Positions 33,711 through 41,966 of a stretch of 64,000 nt of DNA are shown piece after piece. This DNA comes from Nocardioides alpinus (GTDB lineage Bacteria; Actinomycetota; Actinomycetes; Propionibacteriales; Nocardioidaceae), in the NCBI RefSeq assembly GCF_900112035.1, contig NZ_FOKC01000006.1, positions 1 to 64,000 on the forward strand, in the 5' to 3' direction. Within the stretch, counting starts at the first letter, position 1, and each line of letters opens with the position of its first letter. Below the pieces are notes generated by a model. It was not told the origin of the DNA and made no database searches. It saw only the letters and a program-made list of their open reading frames with translations. The position numbers and the translations under genes were made by a program.

Positions 33711-34756
33711 CAGTTCCTCCTGGGGAGTGGCGTCATGGTGAGGCGCACGTTGGTGTCCTCACCGTCGTGGCCCTGCAGCACGGTCACGTCCGTGACGTGC
33801 AGGTGCAGGGCGTCGGTGATGGTGGTGATGCCGAGGTCGCCCACGGCACTGCTGCCGGCACCGAGCAGCATGGGGGCGACGTAGGTGACGACCTCGTCGA
33901 CCAGCCCGGCGGCGAGGAACGCCCGCGCCAGGGTGGGCCCGCCCTCGAGGAACACGTGCTGCCGGTCGAGCTCGTGGAGCCGGGCCAACGCCTCGCGGGG
34001 GTCGCGGGTGCGCAGGTGGACGGTCTCGGCGCGGTCGTTGAAGATCCGTCGGTCACCGGGCAGCTCGCGCAGCCCCATCACCGCCCGCAGCGGCTGGATC
34101 GCGACCGGCTGGTCGACCTCGTCGCGGACCGTCAGCTCGGGGTCGTCGACCTCGACGGTGTGCGTGCCCACCAGCATTGTGTCGCACAGGGCGCGCAGCC
34201 GGTGGGTGTCGAGGCGCGCCGAACGGCTGGAGACCCAGCGGCTCGTACCGTCCGTGGCGGCGCTGCGACCGTCGAGCGTGGTGGCGAACTTCCAGGTGAC
34301 GAAAGGGCGACCGTGCGTGATCGCGAAGGTCCAGGCGCGGTTGACCGCCGCCGCCTCGTCGACCAGCTGCTCGCCGACCACGTCCACGCCCGCGTCACGC
34401 AGCCGCGCCGCACCGCCGACGGCGACCGGGTTGGTGTCGGGCTGCGCGAAGACGACGCGGCGTACGCCGGCCGCGACCAGCGCCTCGCTGCAGGGTCCGG
34501 TGCGCCCGGTGTGGTTGCAGGGCTCGAGAGTGACCACGGCCGTCGCGCCCCGGGCCGCGTCACCGGCCTCGGCGAGCGCGGCTGCCTCGGCGTGAGGGGT
34601 TCCGGCTCCGCGGTGGAAGCCCTCGGCGACCGTCGTACCGTCCGCGTCGAGGAGCACACAACCGACCCGCGGGTTGGGTCCCAGAGGCACGCCCGGGGTG
34701 ACGGCGAGCGCCAGCGCGCGCCGCATGGCGCTGCGCTCTGCCTCGCTGATCGTCAT
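33710..34756 (-). CDS. ribD: bifunctional riboflavin deaminase-reductase
   Basis: Performs the deamination and side-chain reduction steps. The N-terminal deaminase (about 1-150) has the zinc ligands in HAEAAALA and PCNHTGRTGPC; the C-terminal reductase (about 155-348) has FVTWKFATTLDGRSAA, ASRWVSS-like (here TSRWVSSRSARLD) and HVFLEGGPTLARAFL. 348 residues, all motifs intact. GGAGGCGG lies just before the ATG at 34756. First gene after the FMN riboswitch. Confidence 0.96.
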   Translation of the reverse strand: MTISEAERSAMRRALALAVTPGVPLGPNPRVGCVLLDADGTTVAEGFHRGAGTPHAEAAALAEAGDAARGATAVVTLEPCNHTGRTGPCSEALVAAGVRRVVFAQPDTNPVAVGGAARLRDAGVDVVGEQLVDEAAAVNRAWTFAITHGRPFVTWKFATTLDGRSAATDGTSRWVSSRSARLDTHRLRALCDTMLVGTHTVEVDDPELTVRDEVDQPVAIQPLRAVMGLRELPGDRRIFNDRAETVHLRTRDPREALARLHELDRQHVFLEGGPTLARAFLAAGLVDEVVTYVAPMLLGAGSSAVGDLGITTITDALHLHVTDVTVLQGHDGEDTNVRLTMTPLPRRN

Positions 34757-34839
34757 TTCCGCCTCCGGTCCGTCGACGCGGACTCAGGGGGGCGGTGGAC
34801 GGGGCGCGCCACCTCTGCAGGCAGTGCGCCGAGCCGTCC

Positions 34840-34965
34840 GCGTGCACTTCTCATCCGGACTGTGACCGTCGGTCCAGGATTTCCACCTGGTCAACCGGCC
34901 ACTGGATGTGGCCGGGTCGCGGACTGTGACCGCCGGTGCGGAGTTTCACCGCCCCCAGAGCACGC
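34840..34965 (-). ncRNA. FMN riboswitch (RFN element)
   Basis: On the minus strand the element starts with stem P1 (GCGTGC at 34965-34960 pairing with GCACGC at 34845-34840) and contains the conserved GGGGGCGGTGAAACTCC, ACCGGCGGT, AGTCCGCGA, GGTGGAAATCC, ACCGACGGTCACAGTCCGG and GATGAGAAG blocks in order. About 83 bases lie between it and the ribD start and hold the ribosome site GGAGG, so control is probably on translation by hiding that site when FMN is bound. No intrinsic terminator with a U tract is seen in that gap. The region 34966-35066 shows no gene. Confidence 0.95.
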
Positions 34966-35066
34966 AAGCTCTTCGTGGGCGCAACTGTGCCACAGCCCGG
35001 CGCATTCCCTCACCGGTGTCCGGTCGTGACGTGCGCAACAGTTCCGAGCCCGTCATCGGCGTTGCC

Positions 35067-36398
35067 TCAGACCTGGTCGAGGAACTTGTCGAAGACCCGC
35101 GCGCCGAACTCGAGGGCGTCGACCGGGACGCGCTCGTCGACCCCGTGGAAGAGCGCGGTGAAGTCGAGCTCGGCCGGCAGCCGCAGCGGCGCGAAGCCGT
35201 AGGACCGCATGCCGAGCTTGCGGAAGTGCTTGGCGTCGGTGCCCCCGCTCATCAGGTAGGGCGCGACGAGGGCTTCGGGGTCCTCGGCGAGCAGGCTGCG
35301 GCTCATCGCGGTCACGAGGTCGCCGTCGTACGGCGTCTCCCAGGGGTCCTGCTTGGACTCGAAGGAGAACTCGATGCCGGGTCCGGCCAGCTCGTGCAGC
35401 GTCGCGAAGAACTCGTCCTCGTAGCCCGGGAGGAAGCGGCCGTCGACGGTGGCCTGGGCGTCGGTCGGGATGACGTTGGTCTTGTAGCCGGCGCGCAGCA
35501 TCGTCGGGTTGGCGGTGTTGCGGATGACCGCGCCGATCATCCGGGCCGCGTCACCGAACTCCTCGACGAGCGTCTCGGCGTTGTCCGGGGTGGCCTCCGT
35601 GCCGGCGAGCTCACCGACGGTGGCCAGCAGGACCTCCATCGTCGGGGTCAGGCGCACCGGCCACTGGTGGGCGCCGATCCGGGCCACCGCACCAGCAAGC
35701 CGGGTCACGGCGTTGTCGTCGTTGATCATCGAGCCGTGGCCGGCACGACCGCGCGCGGTCAGGTTCATCCACGCCATGCCCTTCTCCGCGGCCTCGATGA
35801 GGTAGACCCGGCGGCCGCGGACGGTGGCGGAGAATCCGCCCACCTCGCCGACGGCCTCGGTGCAGTCGGCGAAGAGGTCCGCGTGCTCCTCGACGAGCAC
35901 CTTGGCGCCGTGGCCGCCGCCCGCCTCCTCGTCGGCGGTGAAACAGAGCACGACCTCGCGGTCGGGCGCTTCGCCGGCAGCAGCGCGGGCGCGTACGACG
36001 CTGAGCAGCATCGCGTCGAAGTCCTTCATGTCGACCGCTCCGCGGCCCCAGACCTGGCCGTCCTTGATCTCCCCGCCGAACGGGTCGACCTGCCAGTCGG
36101 ACGCCTCGGCCGGTACGACGTCGAGGTGGCCGTGGACCAGCAGGGGTGCGCGCCCGTCGCCGCCGCCCCAGCGCGCCACGACGTTGGCCCGACCGGGCTT
36201 TGCCTCGATGATCTGGCTCTCGATGCCGACCTCGTCGAGCAGCGCGGCGACGTACTCCGCCGCCTTGCGCTCCCCCGGGCCGTCGTCGGTCCCGTAGTTG
36301 GACGTGTCGATGCCGATGAGCTCCTGGCAGAGCTGCACGACCTCGGCGGCAGGGTCGTAGGCGAGGTCCCGGGAAGGCTGTGCGGAGCGGTCGTCCAT
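35067..36398 (-). CDS. M20-family metallopeptidase/deacylase
   Basis: A 443-residue cytosolic zinc hydrolase of the M20 (ArgE/DapE/carboxypeptidase G2) group. The metal ligands are in LLVHGHLDVVP, VWGRGAVDMKDFD, CFTADEEAGGGHGA and the final LMSGGTDAKHFRKLG. The lid domain (about 195-310) separates the two catalytic parts. Actinobacterial proteins of this kind are usually called M20/M25/M40 peptidases with unknown substrate; it is close to riboflavin and arginine genes only by position. Start 36398 (MDDRSAQ) has CAGGAT 7 bases upstream; the ATG at 36407 is an alternative. Confidence 0.88.
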   Translation of the reverse strand: MDDRSAQPSRDLAYDPAAEVVQLCQELIGIDTSNYGTDDGPGERKAAEYVAALLDEVGIESQIIEAKPGRANVVARWGGGDGRAPLLVHGHLDVVPAEASDWQVDPFGGEIKDGQVWGRGAVDMKDFDAMLLSVVRARAAAGEAPDREVVLCFTADEEAGGGHGAKVLVEEHADLFADCTEAVGEVGGFSATVRGRRVYLIEAAEKGMAWMNLTARGRAGHGSMINDDNAVTRLAGAVARIGAHQWPVRLTPTMEVLLATVGELAGTEATPDNAETLVEEFGDAARMIGAVIRNTANPTMLRAGYKTNVIPTDAQATVDGRFLPGYEDEFFATLHELAGPGIEFSFESKQDPWETPYDGDLVTAMSRSLLAEDPEALVAPYLMSGGTDAKHFRKLGMRSYGFAPLRLPAELDFTALFHGVDERVPVDALEFGARVFDKFLDQV

Positions 36399-36435
36399 GC
36401 CGTCCATCCTGCCCCACGAGGCACGTTGCCCCCGA

Positions 36436-36466
36436 TTGAATGTCGAGCCCTTCGCTTTGCTACTGT
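36436..36466 (+). promoter_or_regulatory. promoter of tRNA-Leu
   Basis: TTGAAT (36436-36441) and TACTGT (36461-36466) with a 19-base spacer; the predicted start is a few bases before the tRNA. Confidence 0.5.
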
Positions 36467-36478
36467 TCTCCAGCACTC

Positions 36479-36564
36479 GTCCGGGTGGCGGAATTGGCAG
36501 ACGCGCTAGCTTGAGGTGCTAGTGCCCGTATTAGGGCGTGGGGGTTCAAGTCCCCCCTCGGACA
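36479..36564 (+). tRNA. tRNA-Leu, anticodon GAG
   Basis: An 86-nucleotide cloverleaf. The acceptor arms GTCCGGG and CTCGGAC pair with one G-T, the D arm is GGCGGAATTGGCAGACGC in part, the anticodon stem-loop is CTAGC-TTGAGGT-GCTAG with anticodon GAG, a long variable arm (TGCCCGTATTAGGGCG) marks a class II tRNA, and the T arm is GGGGGTTCAAGTCCCCC. The 3' CCA is not encoded. It reads CUC and CUU codons. Confidence 0.97.
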
Positions 36565-36569
36565 CTGAG

Positions 36570-36603
36570 AAGGCTCCGGCTCCACGGGGCCTTTTCTTCA
36601 TTT
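36570..36603 (+). terminator. intrinsic terminator after tRNA-Leu
   Basis: AAGGCTCC (36570-36577) pairs with GGGGCCTT (36586-36593), an 8-bp stem with one G-T pair, and is followed by TTCTTCATTT. Confidence 0.75.
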
Positions 36604-36628
36604 CAGGGCGTGGTCCCCGACACACAGA

Positions 36629-36687
36629 AGAACTGCGGCCGTACGACTGCGCCGGGGGTCTCCGGGCTGTCGTGCGGCCGCAGTTCT
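36629..36687. terminator. long hairpin downstream of the permease gene
   Basis: AGAACTGCGGCCG and the next six bases (36629-36647) pair with 36669-36687 over 19 bp with one G-T pair; the 21-base loop holds a smaller CCGG/CCGG stem. It lies between the convergent tRNA-Leu and permease units. There is no clear U tract, so a bidirectional terminator or 3'-end stabiliser is the best reading. Confidence 0.55.
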
Positions 36688-36719
36688 GTGGGGCAGCGCG
36701 GCGGGTTGGGCAGTCGTGG

Positions 36720-38276
36720 TCAGTCGTCGAACGCCTTGACGACGGCCTCGTCGATCGTGTTCTTCGGACCCGTGAACCACTTCTTGGCCGACACGTTCCA
36801 CCAGATCGCGAGGACGATCAGCGTGCCGATCGTCAGCACCGGGGCGTAGTTGACGCTGCTCCAGGCGAACTCGTCGCTGAACGGCACGCCGGCCGGCGTG
36901 AACGGCAGGATGAAGTAGACCGAGATGATCGCGATCTCCGCGACGGCGAGGAGGTTCATCCACTTGTACTTCTGGCCGTTGGTCCAGGTGCCCTCCTCGA
37001 ACGCGTCGCCGATCCGCCAGCGCAGGTAGATCGGGATCATGAAGGAGAGGTAGAGGCCGATCACCGCGACCGACACGACGGCGTAGAACGCGATCGGGAC
37101 GCCGCCGATGCTCTTCAGCGCCGGCAGGGTGATGATCGCGCCGATGACGGCGACGAAGACGACGGCGTTGGCCGGGATCTTGGTGGTCTTGTTGACGGTG
37201 GAGAGCCACTTCGAGCCGGGGATCGCGCCGTCGCGACTGAAGGCGAAGGTCATCCGCGACGCGCTGGTCAGGCACGCGGTGGTGCAGAAGAGCTGGCCGG
37301 CGGTGGAGATCAGCAGGATCAGGAAGTGCCAGCCGTCGGGCAGCGCCTGCCCGAAGATCACGTCCACGGCGCCGAAGCCGTCGCTGACCCCCTGCGGGTC
37401 CTGCACGGCGAACAGGAACGCGAGCAGCAGGACGTACCCGCCGACGGCGGAGTAGAAGATCGAGCGCCAGATGCCCTTGGCTGCGCCCTCGGCCGCACCC
37501 TGGGTCTCCTCGGACAGGTGGGCCGAGGCGTCGAAGCCGGTGATCGTGTACTGGGTGAGCAGGAAGCCGAGCGGCAGCACGAGGAACCAGTAGGCGCCGC
37601 TGCTGAAGCCGGAGTTGTTGATGCGCTCGGTGAAGACGAAGTCGAAGCTCTGGTGCGTGGGCGGCACGATGATCAGCACCAGGATCACGATGGCGGCGCC
37701 GGCGACGTGCCACCACACGGAGATGTTGTTGATGACGGCGAGCAGGTGACCGCTGAAGATGTTGAGCACCGACGCGAGGACCAGGATCGCCACGAACAGC
37801 AGGAAGACGCGTGTGAGTGAGTAGCCGTCCGCCCAGCTCGTGCTGATCGTGCTGATCGTCAGGTCGAGGAACGTCGCTGCGCCGTAGGCCACGCTCGCGG
37901 TGACGGCCAGCAGCCCGATCAGGTTGAGCCATCCGGTGAAGAATCCGGCCGCCGGGCCACCGAGCTTGGCGGCCCACCAGTAGATGCCACCCGACGTCGG
38001 GTAGGCCGAGACGAGCTCGCTGAGGGTGAAGCCGATGATGAGGATGAACGCCGAGATGATCGGCCACCCCCACGAGATGGCGATCGGTCCGCCGTTGTTC
38101 CACGCCTGGCCGAAGGTCGTGAAGCACCCGGCGAGGATCGAGATGATGGAGAAGGAGATCGCGAAGTTGGAGAAGCTCGACCAGCTGCGGCTCAGCTCCT
38201 GCGAGTAGCCCAGCTTGGCGAGGTGCTTCTCGTCGTCGGTCAGTTCACGTTCAGGAGCAGACTCTGCAGCGGACAT
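36720..38276 (-). CDS. APC-family amino acid/amine permease
   Basis: A 518-residue transporter with about 12 membrane segments of the amino acid-polyamine-organocation superfamily. It has the early FAISFSIISILAGCFTTFGQAW block and the TGFDASAHLSEETQGAA block (around residue 250) of the GABA/choline-type permeases (ACT subgroup). It is divergent from a GntR/FCD regulator that probably controls it and is linked to a gamma-glutamylation pathway, so the likely cargo is the amine degraded by that pathway (GABA, a polyamine or an amino-alcohol). The ATG at 38276 has a TTTACG-N18-TACGGT promoter about 40 bases upstream. Confidence 0.9.
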   Translation of the reverse strand: MSAAESAPERELTDDEKHLAKLGYSQELSRSWSSFSNFAISFSIISILAGCFTTFGQAWNNGGPIAISWGWPIISAFILIIGFTLSELVSAYPTSGGIYWWAAKLGGPAAGFFTGWLNLIGLLAVTASVAYGAATFLDLTISTISTSWADGYSLTRVFLLFVAILVLASVLNIFSGHLLAVINNISVWWHVAGAAIVILVLIIVPPTHQSFDFVFTERINNSGFSSGAYWFLVLPLGFLLTQYTITGFDASAHLSEETQGAAEGAAKGIWRSIFYSAVGGYVLLLAFLFAVQDPQGVSDGFGAVDVIFGQALPDGWHFLILLISTAGQLFCTTACLTSASRMTFAFSRDGAIPGSKWLSTVNKTTKIPANAVVFVAVIGAIITLPALKSIGGVPIAFYAVVSVAVIGLYLSFMIPIYLRWRIGDAFEEGTWTNGQKYKWMNLLAVAEIAIISVYFILPFTPAGVPFSDEFAWSSVNYAPVLTIGTLIVLAIWWNVSAKKWFTGPKNTIDEAVVKAFDD

Positions 38277-38311
38277 GGGCGCACCTCTCGCGGCGTCAGT
38301 GAATGCTCGGC

Positions 38312-38341
38312 ACCGTAGACCCGCCCCGCGGTGGACGTAAA
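38312..38341 (-). promoter_or_regulatory. permease promoter
   Basis: Minus-strand TTTACG (38341-38336) and TACGGT (38317-38312), 18 bases apart, 35 bases before the ATG at 38276. Confidence 0.6.
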
Positions 38342-38358
38342 GGGTCCGGGGCAGAACT

Positions 38359-38419
38359 GACCAAAAATGGTCTGAACTCCGACCATTGACGTGTGGGAGT
38401 GGTCACGCACAAACTGGTC
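38359..38419. promoter_or_regulatory. cluster of five TGGTC/GACCA half-sites, probable FCD-regulator operators
   Basis: GACCA or its complement TGGTC occurs at 38359, 38368, 38381, 38400 and 38415. The first two form GACCA-N4-TGGTC and the second and third form TGGTC-N8-GACCA. FadR-type FCD regulators bind TGGT-N(x)-ACCA palindromes, so this is a plausible operator array between the divergent permease and regulator genes. It covers the gntR promoter. Confidence 0.6.
38386..38415 (+). promoter_or_regulatory. promoter of the GntR-family gene
   Basis: TTGACG (38386-38391), 18 bases, CAAACT (38410-38415), then 7 bases to the ATG at 38423, so a leaderless mRNA is likely. Confidence 0.55.
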
Positions 38420-38422
38420 CGC

Positions 38423-39157
38423 ATGTCCGCCCAGCCGCACGAGCACCTCACCGATGCGGTGCTCCGGCCGGTGCGCGGACACCATGCGTTCGAGGGCTGC
38501 GTCGAGCAGCTAGCGACGGCCATCCGTCTCGGCGTCTATCCCGTCGGCAGCCTGCTGCCGCCCGAGCGCGAGCTCGCGGAGCGTCTCGCGGTCAGCCGTG
38601 CGACGTTGCGCGAGGCCATCGCGGCACTGCGCCAGGCGGGCCTCATCGAGACCAAGCGCGGCCGCGGTGGTGGTTCGACGGTGACCTCGCAGGCCCGGGG
38701 TCGCTTCCGTGGCGGCCTGTCACGCGTCTCGAGCGCCACCAAGACCGAGTGGCTCGACGCACTGGAGTTCCGTCGTGTCGTCGAGCCGGGTGCCGCGCAC
38801 CTGGCGGCCAGCCACGACCTGTCGGCGCCGGACCGCGAGCGGCTCACCGCGACCGAGGTCGCGGTGCACGACGCCTCCGGCAAGCGCGGCCACCGCCAGG
38901 CCGACTCCCGGCTGCACCTCACGATCGCCTCCCTGAGCGGGTCCGCGCGGCTCCAGGAGGCCGTCACGTCGGTGCAGTCCACCCTCGACTCGATGCTCGG
39001 TGCGATCCCCGCGCTGGAGCCCAACATCGGCCACTCGCACCGCCAGCACCGCCAGATCTGCACGGCCATCCTCAACGGGCGCCCCGACCGGGCCCGGAAG
39101 GTGATGGAGGACCACTGCGACGACACCGCGGCGCTGCTGCGCGGCCTGCTCGTCTGA
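38423..39157 (+). CDS. GntR-family (FCD domain) transcription regulator
   Basis: A 244-residue regulator. The N-terminal winged helix (about residues 24-95) has GSLLPPERELAERLAVSRATLREAIAAL (read in parts) and RGRGGGSTV, and the C-terminal all-helical FCD domain (about 115-235) has the metal-binding residues in DSRLHLTIASL, HRQHRQI and EDHCDD. FCD proteins sense organic acids or related metabolites. The ATG at 38423 is preferred to a GTG at 38393, which would start inside the promoter. It is divergent from the permease and 33 bases upstream of the ligase gene, so it very likely controls this cluster. Confidence 0.9.
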   Translation: MSAQPHEHLTDAVLRPVRGHHAFEGCVEQLATAIRLGVYPVGSLLPPERELAERLAVSRATLREAIAALRQAGLIETKRGRGGGSTVTSQARGRFRGGLSRVSSATKTEWLDALEFRRVVEPGAAHLAASHDLSAPDRERLTATEVAVHDASGKRGHRQADSRLHLTIASLSGSARLQEAVTSVQSTLDSMLGAIPALEPNIGHSHRQHRQICTAILNGRPDRARKVMEDHCDDTAALLRGLLV

Positions 39158-39190
39158 CAGCCCGCCTGCCCACGATCCACGGGAGACCCT

Positions 39191-40558
39191 GTGACCACAC
39201 GCAACGACCGCCACCTGACCATGGACGACCTGCGCCGCCGCATCGAGGCGGACGAGGTCGACACCGTGGTCCTCGCCTTCACCGACATGCAGGGCCGTCT
39301 CCAGGGCAAGCGGCTGCACGGTCGCTACTTCCTCGACCACGTCGTCGGGCACGGCACCGAGGGCTGCAACTACCTCCTCGCCGTCGACGTCGACATGAAC
39401 ACGGTCGACGGCTATGCGATGACGTCGTGGGAGCAGGGCTACGGCGACATGGAGTTCGTCATGGACGAGCAGACCATCCGGCTGCTGCCGTGGCTGCCGG
39501 CGACAGCGATGGTCCAGTGCGACCTCGAGTGGACCGACCACCGCCCGGTGGCCGCCAGTCCGCGCGCGATCCTCAGGACGCAGCTCGACCGGCTTGGCGA
39601 GCGTGGCCTCGTCGCGATGGCGGGCACCGAGCTGGAGCTGGTGATCTACGAGGACACCTACGAGGAGGCCTGGCGCAAGGGCTACCGCGACCTCACGCCG
39701 GCCAACCAGTACAACGTCGACTACTCCATCCTCGGGACCACCCGCGTCGAGCCACTGCTCCGTGACATCCGCAACCACATGTACGCCGCCGGGCTGGAGG
39801 TCGAGGGCGCGAAGGGCGAGTGCAACTTCGGCCAGCACGAGGTGGGCTTCCTCTACGCCGACGCGCTGACCACCGCCGACAACCACGTCGTCTACAAGAA
39901 CGCGGCGAAGGAGATCGCGGCCCAGCACGGCAGGTCCGTCACCTTCATGGCGAAGCCCAACCAGCGCGAGGGCAACTCGTGCCACATCCACATGTCGTTC
40001 CGCGGCGCCGACGGAGAGCTCGTCTTCTGGGACGAGGAGACCGGCGCACGTACGCCGCTCTACGACCGCTTCATCGCGGGCGTGCTGGCGACGGCGGCCG
40101 ACTTCACCCTCTTCTTCGCGCCCAACATCAACTCCTACAAGCGGTTCGCCGACGGGTCGTTCGCCCCCACCACGCTCGGCTGGGGCCTCGACAACCGCAC
40201 GTGCGCGATGCGGCTCGTGGGCCGCGGCGCCGGCGCCCGCATGGAGAACCGCATCCCCGGTGCCGACGCCAACCCCTACCTCGCCCTGGCCGCGATGATC
40301 GCGGGCGGCCTGCACGGCATCGACGAGGAGCTCGAGCTGGAGCCGGAGCTGACCGGCAACGCGTACGCCTCCGACAAGCCTCGGGTGCCGAGCACGATGG
40401 GCGCGGCACGTGAGCGATTCCACTCCTCCGCGGTGGTGCGGGCAGCCCTGGGCGACGAGGTCGTGGAGCACTACGCCAACATGGCCGCCATCGAGCTGGC
40501 GGCCTACAACGCCGCCGTCACCGACTGGGAGCTCGTGCGCGGCTTCGAGAGGCTGTGA
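39191..40558 (+). CDS. glutamine synthetase-like gamma-glutamyl ligase (PuuA/GlnA-type)
   Basis: A 455-residue protein with the whole glutamine-synthetase fold: the N-terminal beta-grasp (FTDMQGRLQGKRLHGRYF), and the catalytic domain with MAGTELELVIYED, ECNFGQHEVGF and SCHIHMSF, and the adenylate-binding region near ARMENRIPGADANPYLA. It lacks the tyrosine adenylylation loop of true GlnA. With a linked aldehyde dehydrogenase and a gamma-glutamyl hydrolase, it most likely glutamylates an amine (polyamine, GABA precursor or amino-alcohol). GTG at 39191 with GGGAG 5 bases upstream. Confidence 0.9.
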   Translation: MTTRNDRHLTMDDLRRRIEADEVDTVVLAFTDMQGRLQGKRLHGRYFLDHVVGHGTEGCNYLLAVDVDMNTVDGYAMTSWEQGYGDMEFVMDEQTIRLLPWLPATAMVQCDLEWTDHRPVAASPRAILRTQLDRLGERGLVAMAGTELELVIYEDTYEEAWRKGYRDLTPANQYNVDYSILGTTRVEPLLRDIRNHMYAAGLEVEGAKGECNFGQHEVGFLYADALTTADNHVVYKNAAKEIAAQHGRSVTFMAKPNQREGNSCHIHMSFRGADGELVFWDEETGARTPLYDRFIAGVLATAADFTLFFAPNINSYKRFADGSFAPTTLGWGLDNRTCAMRLVGRGAGARMENRIPGADANPYLALAAMIAGGLHGIDEELELEPELTGNAYASDKPRVPSTMGAARERFHSSAVVRAALGDEVVEHYANMAAIELAAYNAAVTDWELVRGFERL

Positions 40559-41916
40559 CAGACGTGAGCATCCTGATCAACCCGACCACGGGCGTCGAGC
40601 TCGAACACTCCCCGGCCTCGGCATCCGTCGAGGAGGCCGATGCCGTCATCGCGCGTGCCCACGAGGCCTTCCCCGCCTGGCGCGACGTCGCGCCGGGCGA
40701 ACGGGCCCGGCTGCTCCGCGCCTTCGCGGCGATCGTCGACGCACATGTCGAGGAGCTCGCCCAGCTCGAGGTGCTCAACGCGGGCCACACCATCGGCAAC
40801 GCGCGCTGGGAGGCCGGCAACGTCCGCGACTGCCTGAACTACTACTCGGCGGCACCGGAGCGGCTCTTCGGACGCCAGATCCCGGTCGCCGGCGGCACGG
40901 ACCTGACCTTCCACGAGCCCCTCGGCGTGGTGGGGATCATCGTGCCCTGGAACTTCCCGATGCCGATCGCCGCGTGGGGCTTCGCGCCCGCGCTCGCGGC
41001 CGGCAACACCGTGGTCCTCAAGCCGGCCGAGCTGACGCCCCTGACCGCGATCCGGATCGGCGAGCTCGCCCTCGAGGCCGGCCTGCCGGAGGGCGTGCTC
41101 AACGTGATCCCGGGCAAGGGCTCGGTCGTTGGCGAGCGGTTCGTGACGCACCCCCTCGTGCGCAAGGTGTGCTTCACCGGCTCGACAGGCGTCGGCAAGC
41201 AGATCATGCGGGGCTGCGCGGACCAGGTGAAGCGGGTGACGCTCGAGCTCGGCGGCAAGAGCGCCAACATCATCTTCGCGGACACCGACGTGGCAGCCGC
41301 GGCCGCCAGCGCGCCGTACGCCGTGTTCGACAACGCCGGCCAGGACTGCTGCGCGCGCTCGCGCATCCTCGTGCAGCGATCGGCGTACGACGAGTTCGTG
41401 GGGCGGTTGGAGACAGCGGTCCGGGCCTTCAAGGTCATCGACCCCGCAGACGAGCAGAGCGAGATGGGCCCGATGGTGTCGTCGGGCCAGCGCGACTCCG
41501 TGCAGCGCTACCTCGACGAGGCCACCGTGGCCTTCACCGGCAGCGCGCCGGACGGGCCCGGCTGGTGGCTGCCGCCGACCGTCGTGGAGTCGACCGACAC
41601 CAGCGAGCCGGTGTGGCGCGAGGAGGTGTTCGGCCCTGTCGTGGCGGTGATGCCGTTCGACGACGAGGCCGAGGCGGTCGCGCTGGCCAACGACTCGGAC
41701 TACGGCCTCTCCGGCTCGATCTTCACCGCCGACGTCAGCCGCGCGCTACGGGTCGCGCGCGCTGTCGAGGCCGGCAACCTCTCGGTCAACAGCCACTCGT
41801 CGGTCCGCTACTGGACGCCCTTCGGCGGCTACAAGCAGTCCGGCCTCGGCCGCGAGCTCGGTCCGGACGCGCCGAACGCGTTCACCGAGGAGAAGAACGT
41901 CTTCATCGCACACTGA
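40555..41916 (+). CDS. NAD(P)-dependent aldehyde dehydrogenase
   Basis: A 453-residue ALDH superfamily enzyme. The catalytic cysteine is Cys265 in GQDCCARSR, the general base Glu231 is in TLELGGKSAN, and the dinucleotide fold has PWNFPMPIAAWGFAPALAAGN and FTGSTGVGKQI. In the putative pathway it oxidises the gamma-glutamyl aldehyde to the acid, as PuuC does. GTG at 40555 overlaps the previous stop (GTGA). Which aldehyde it uses is inference from context. Confidence 0.93.
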   Translation: MTDVSILINPTTGVELEHSPASASVEEADAVIARAHEAFPAWRDVAPGERARLLRAFAAIVDAHVEELAQLEVLNAGHTIGNARWEAGNVRDCLNYYSAAPERLFGRQIPVAGGTDLTFHEPLGVVGIIVPWNFPMPIAAWGFAPALAAGNTVVLKPAELTPLTAIRIGELALEAGLPEGVLNVIPGKGSVVGERFVTHPLVRKVCFTGSTGVGKQIMRGCADQVKRVTLELGGKSANIIFADTDVAAAAASAPYAVFDNAGQDCCARSRILVQRSAYDEFVGRLETAVRAFKVIDPADEQSEMGPMVSSGQRDSVQRYLDEATVAFTGSAPDGPGWWLPPTVVESTDTSEPVWREEVFGPVVAVMPFDDEAEAVALANDSDYGLSGSIFTADVSRALRVARAVEAGNLSVNSHSSVRYWTPFGGYKQSGLGRELGPDAPNAFTEEKNVFIAH

Positions 41917-41966
41917 GCAGCACCCACAGTCACACCCGCACGTCCCACTGGAAGGGGTCAGCAGAC

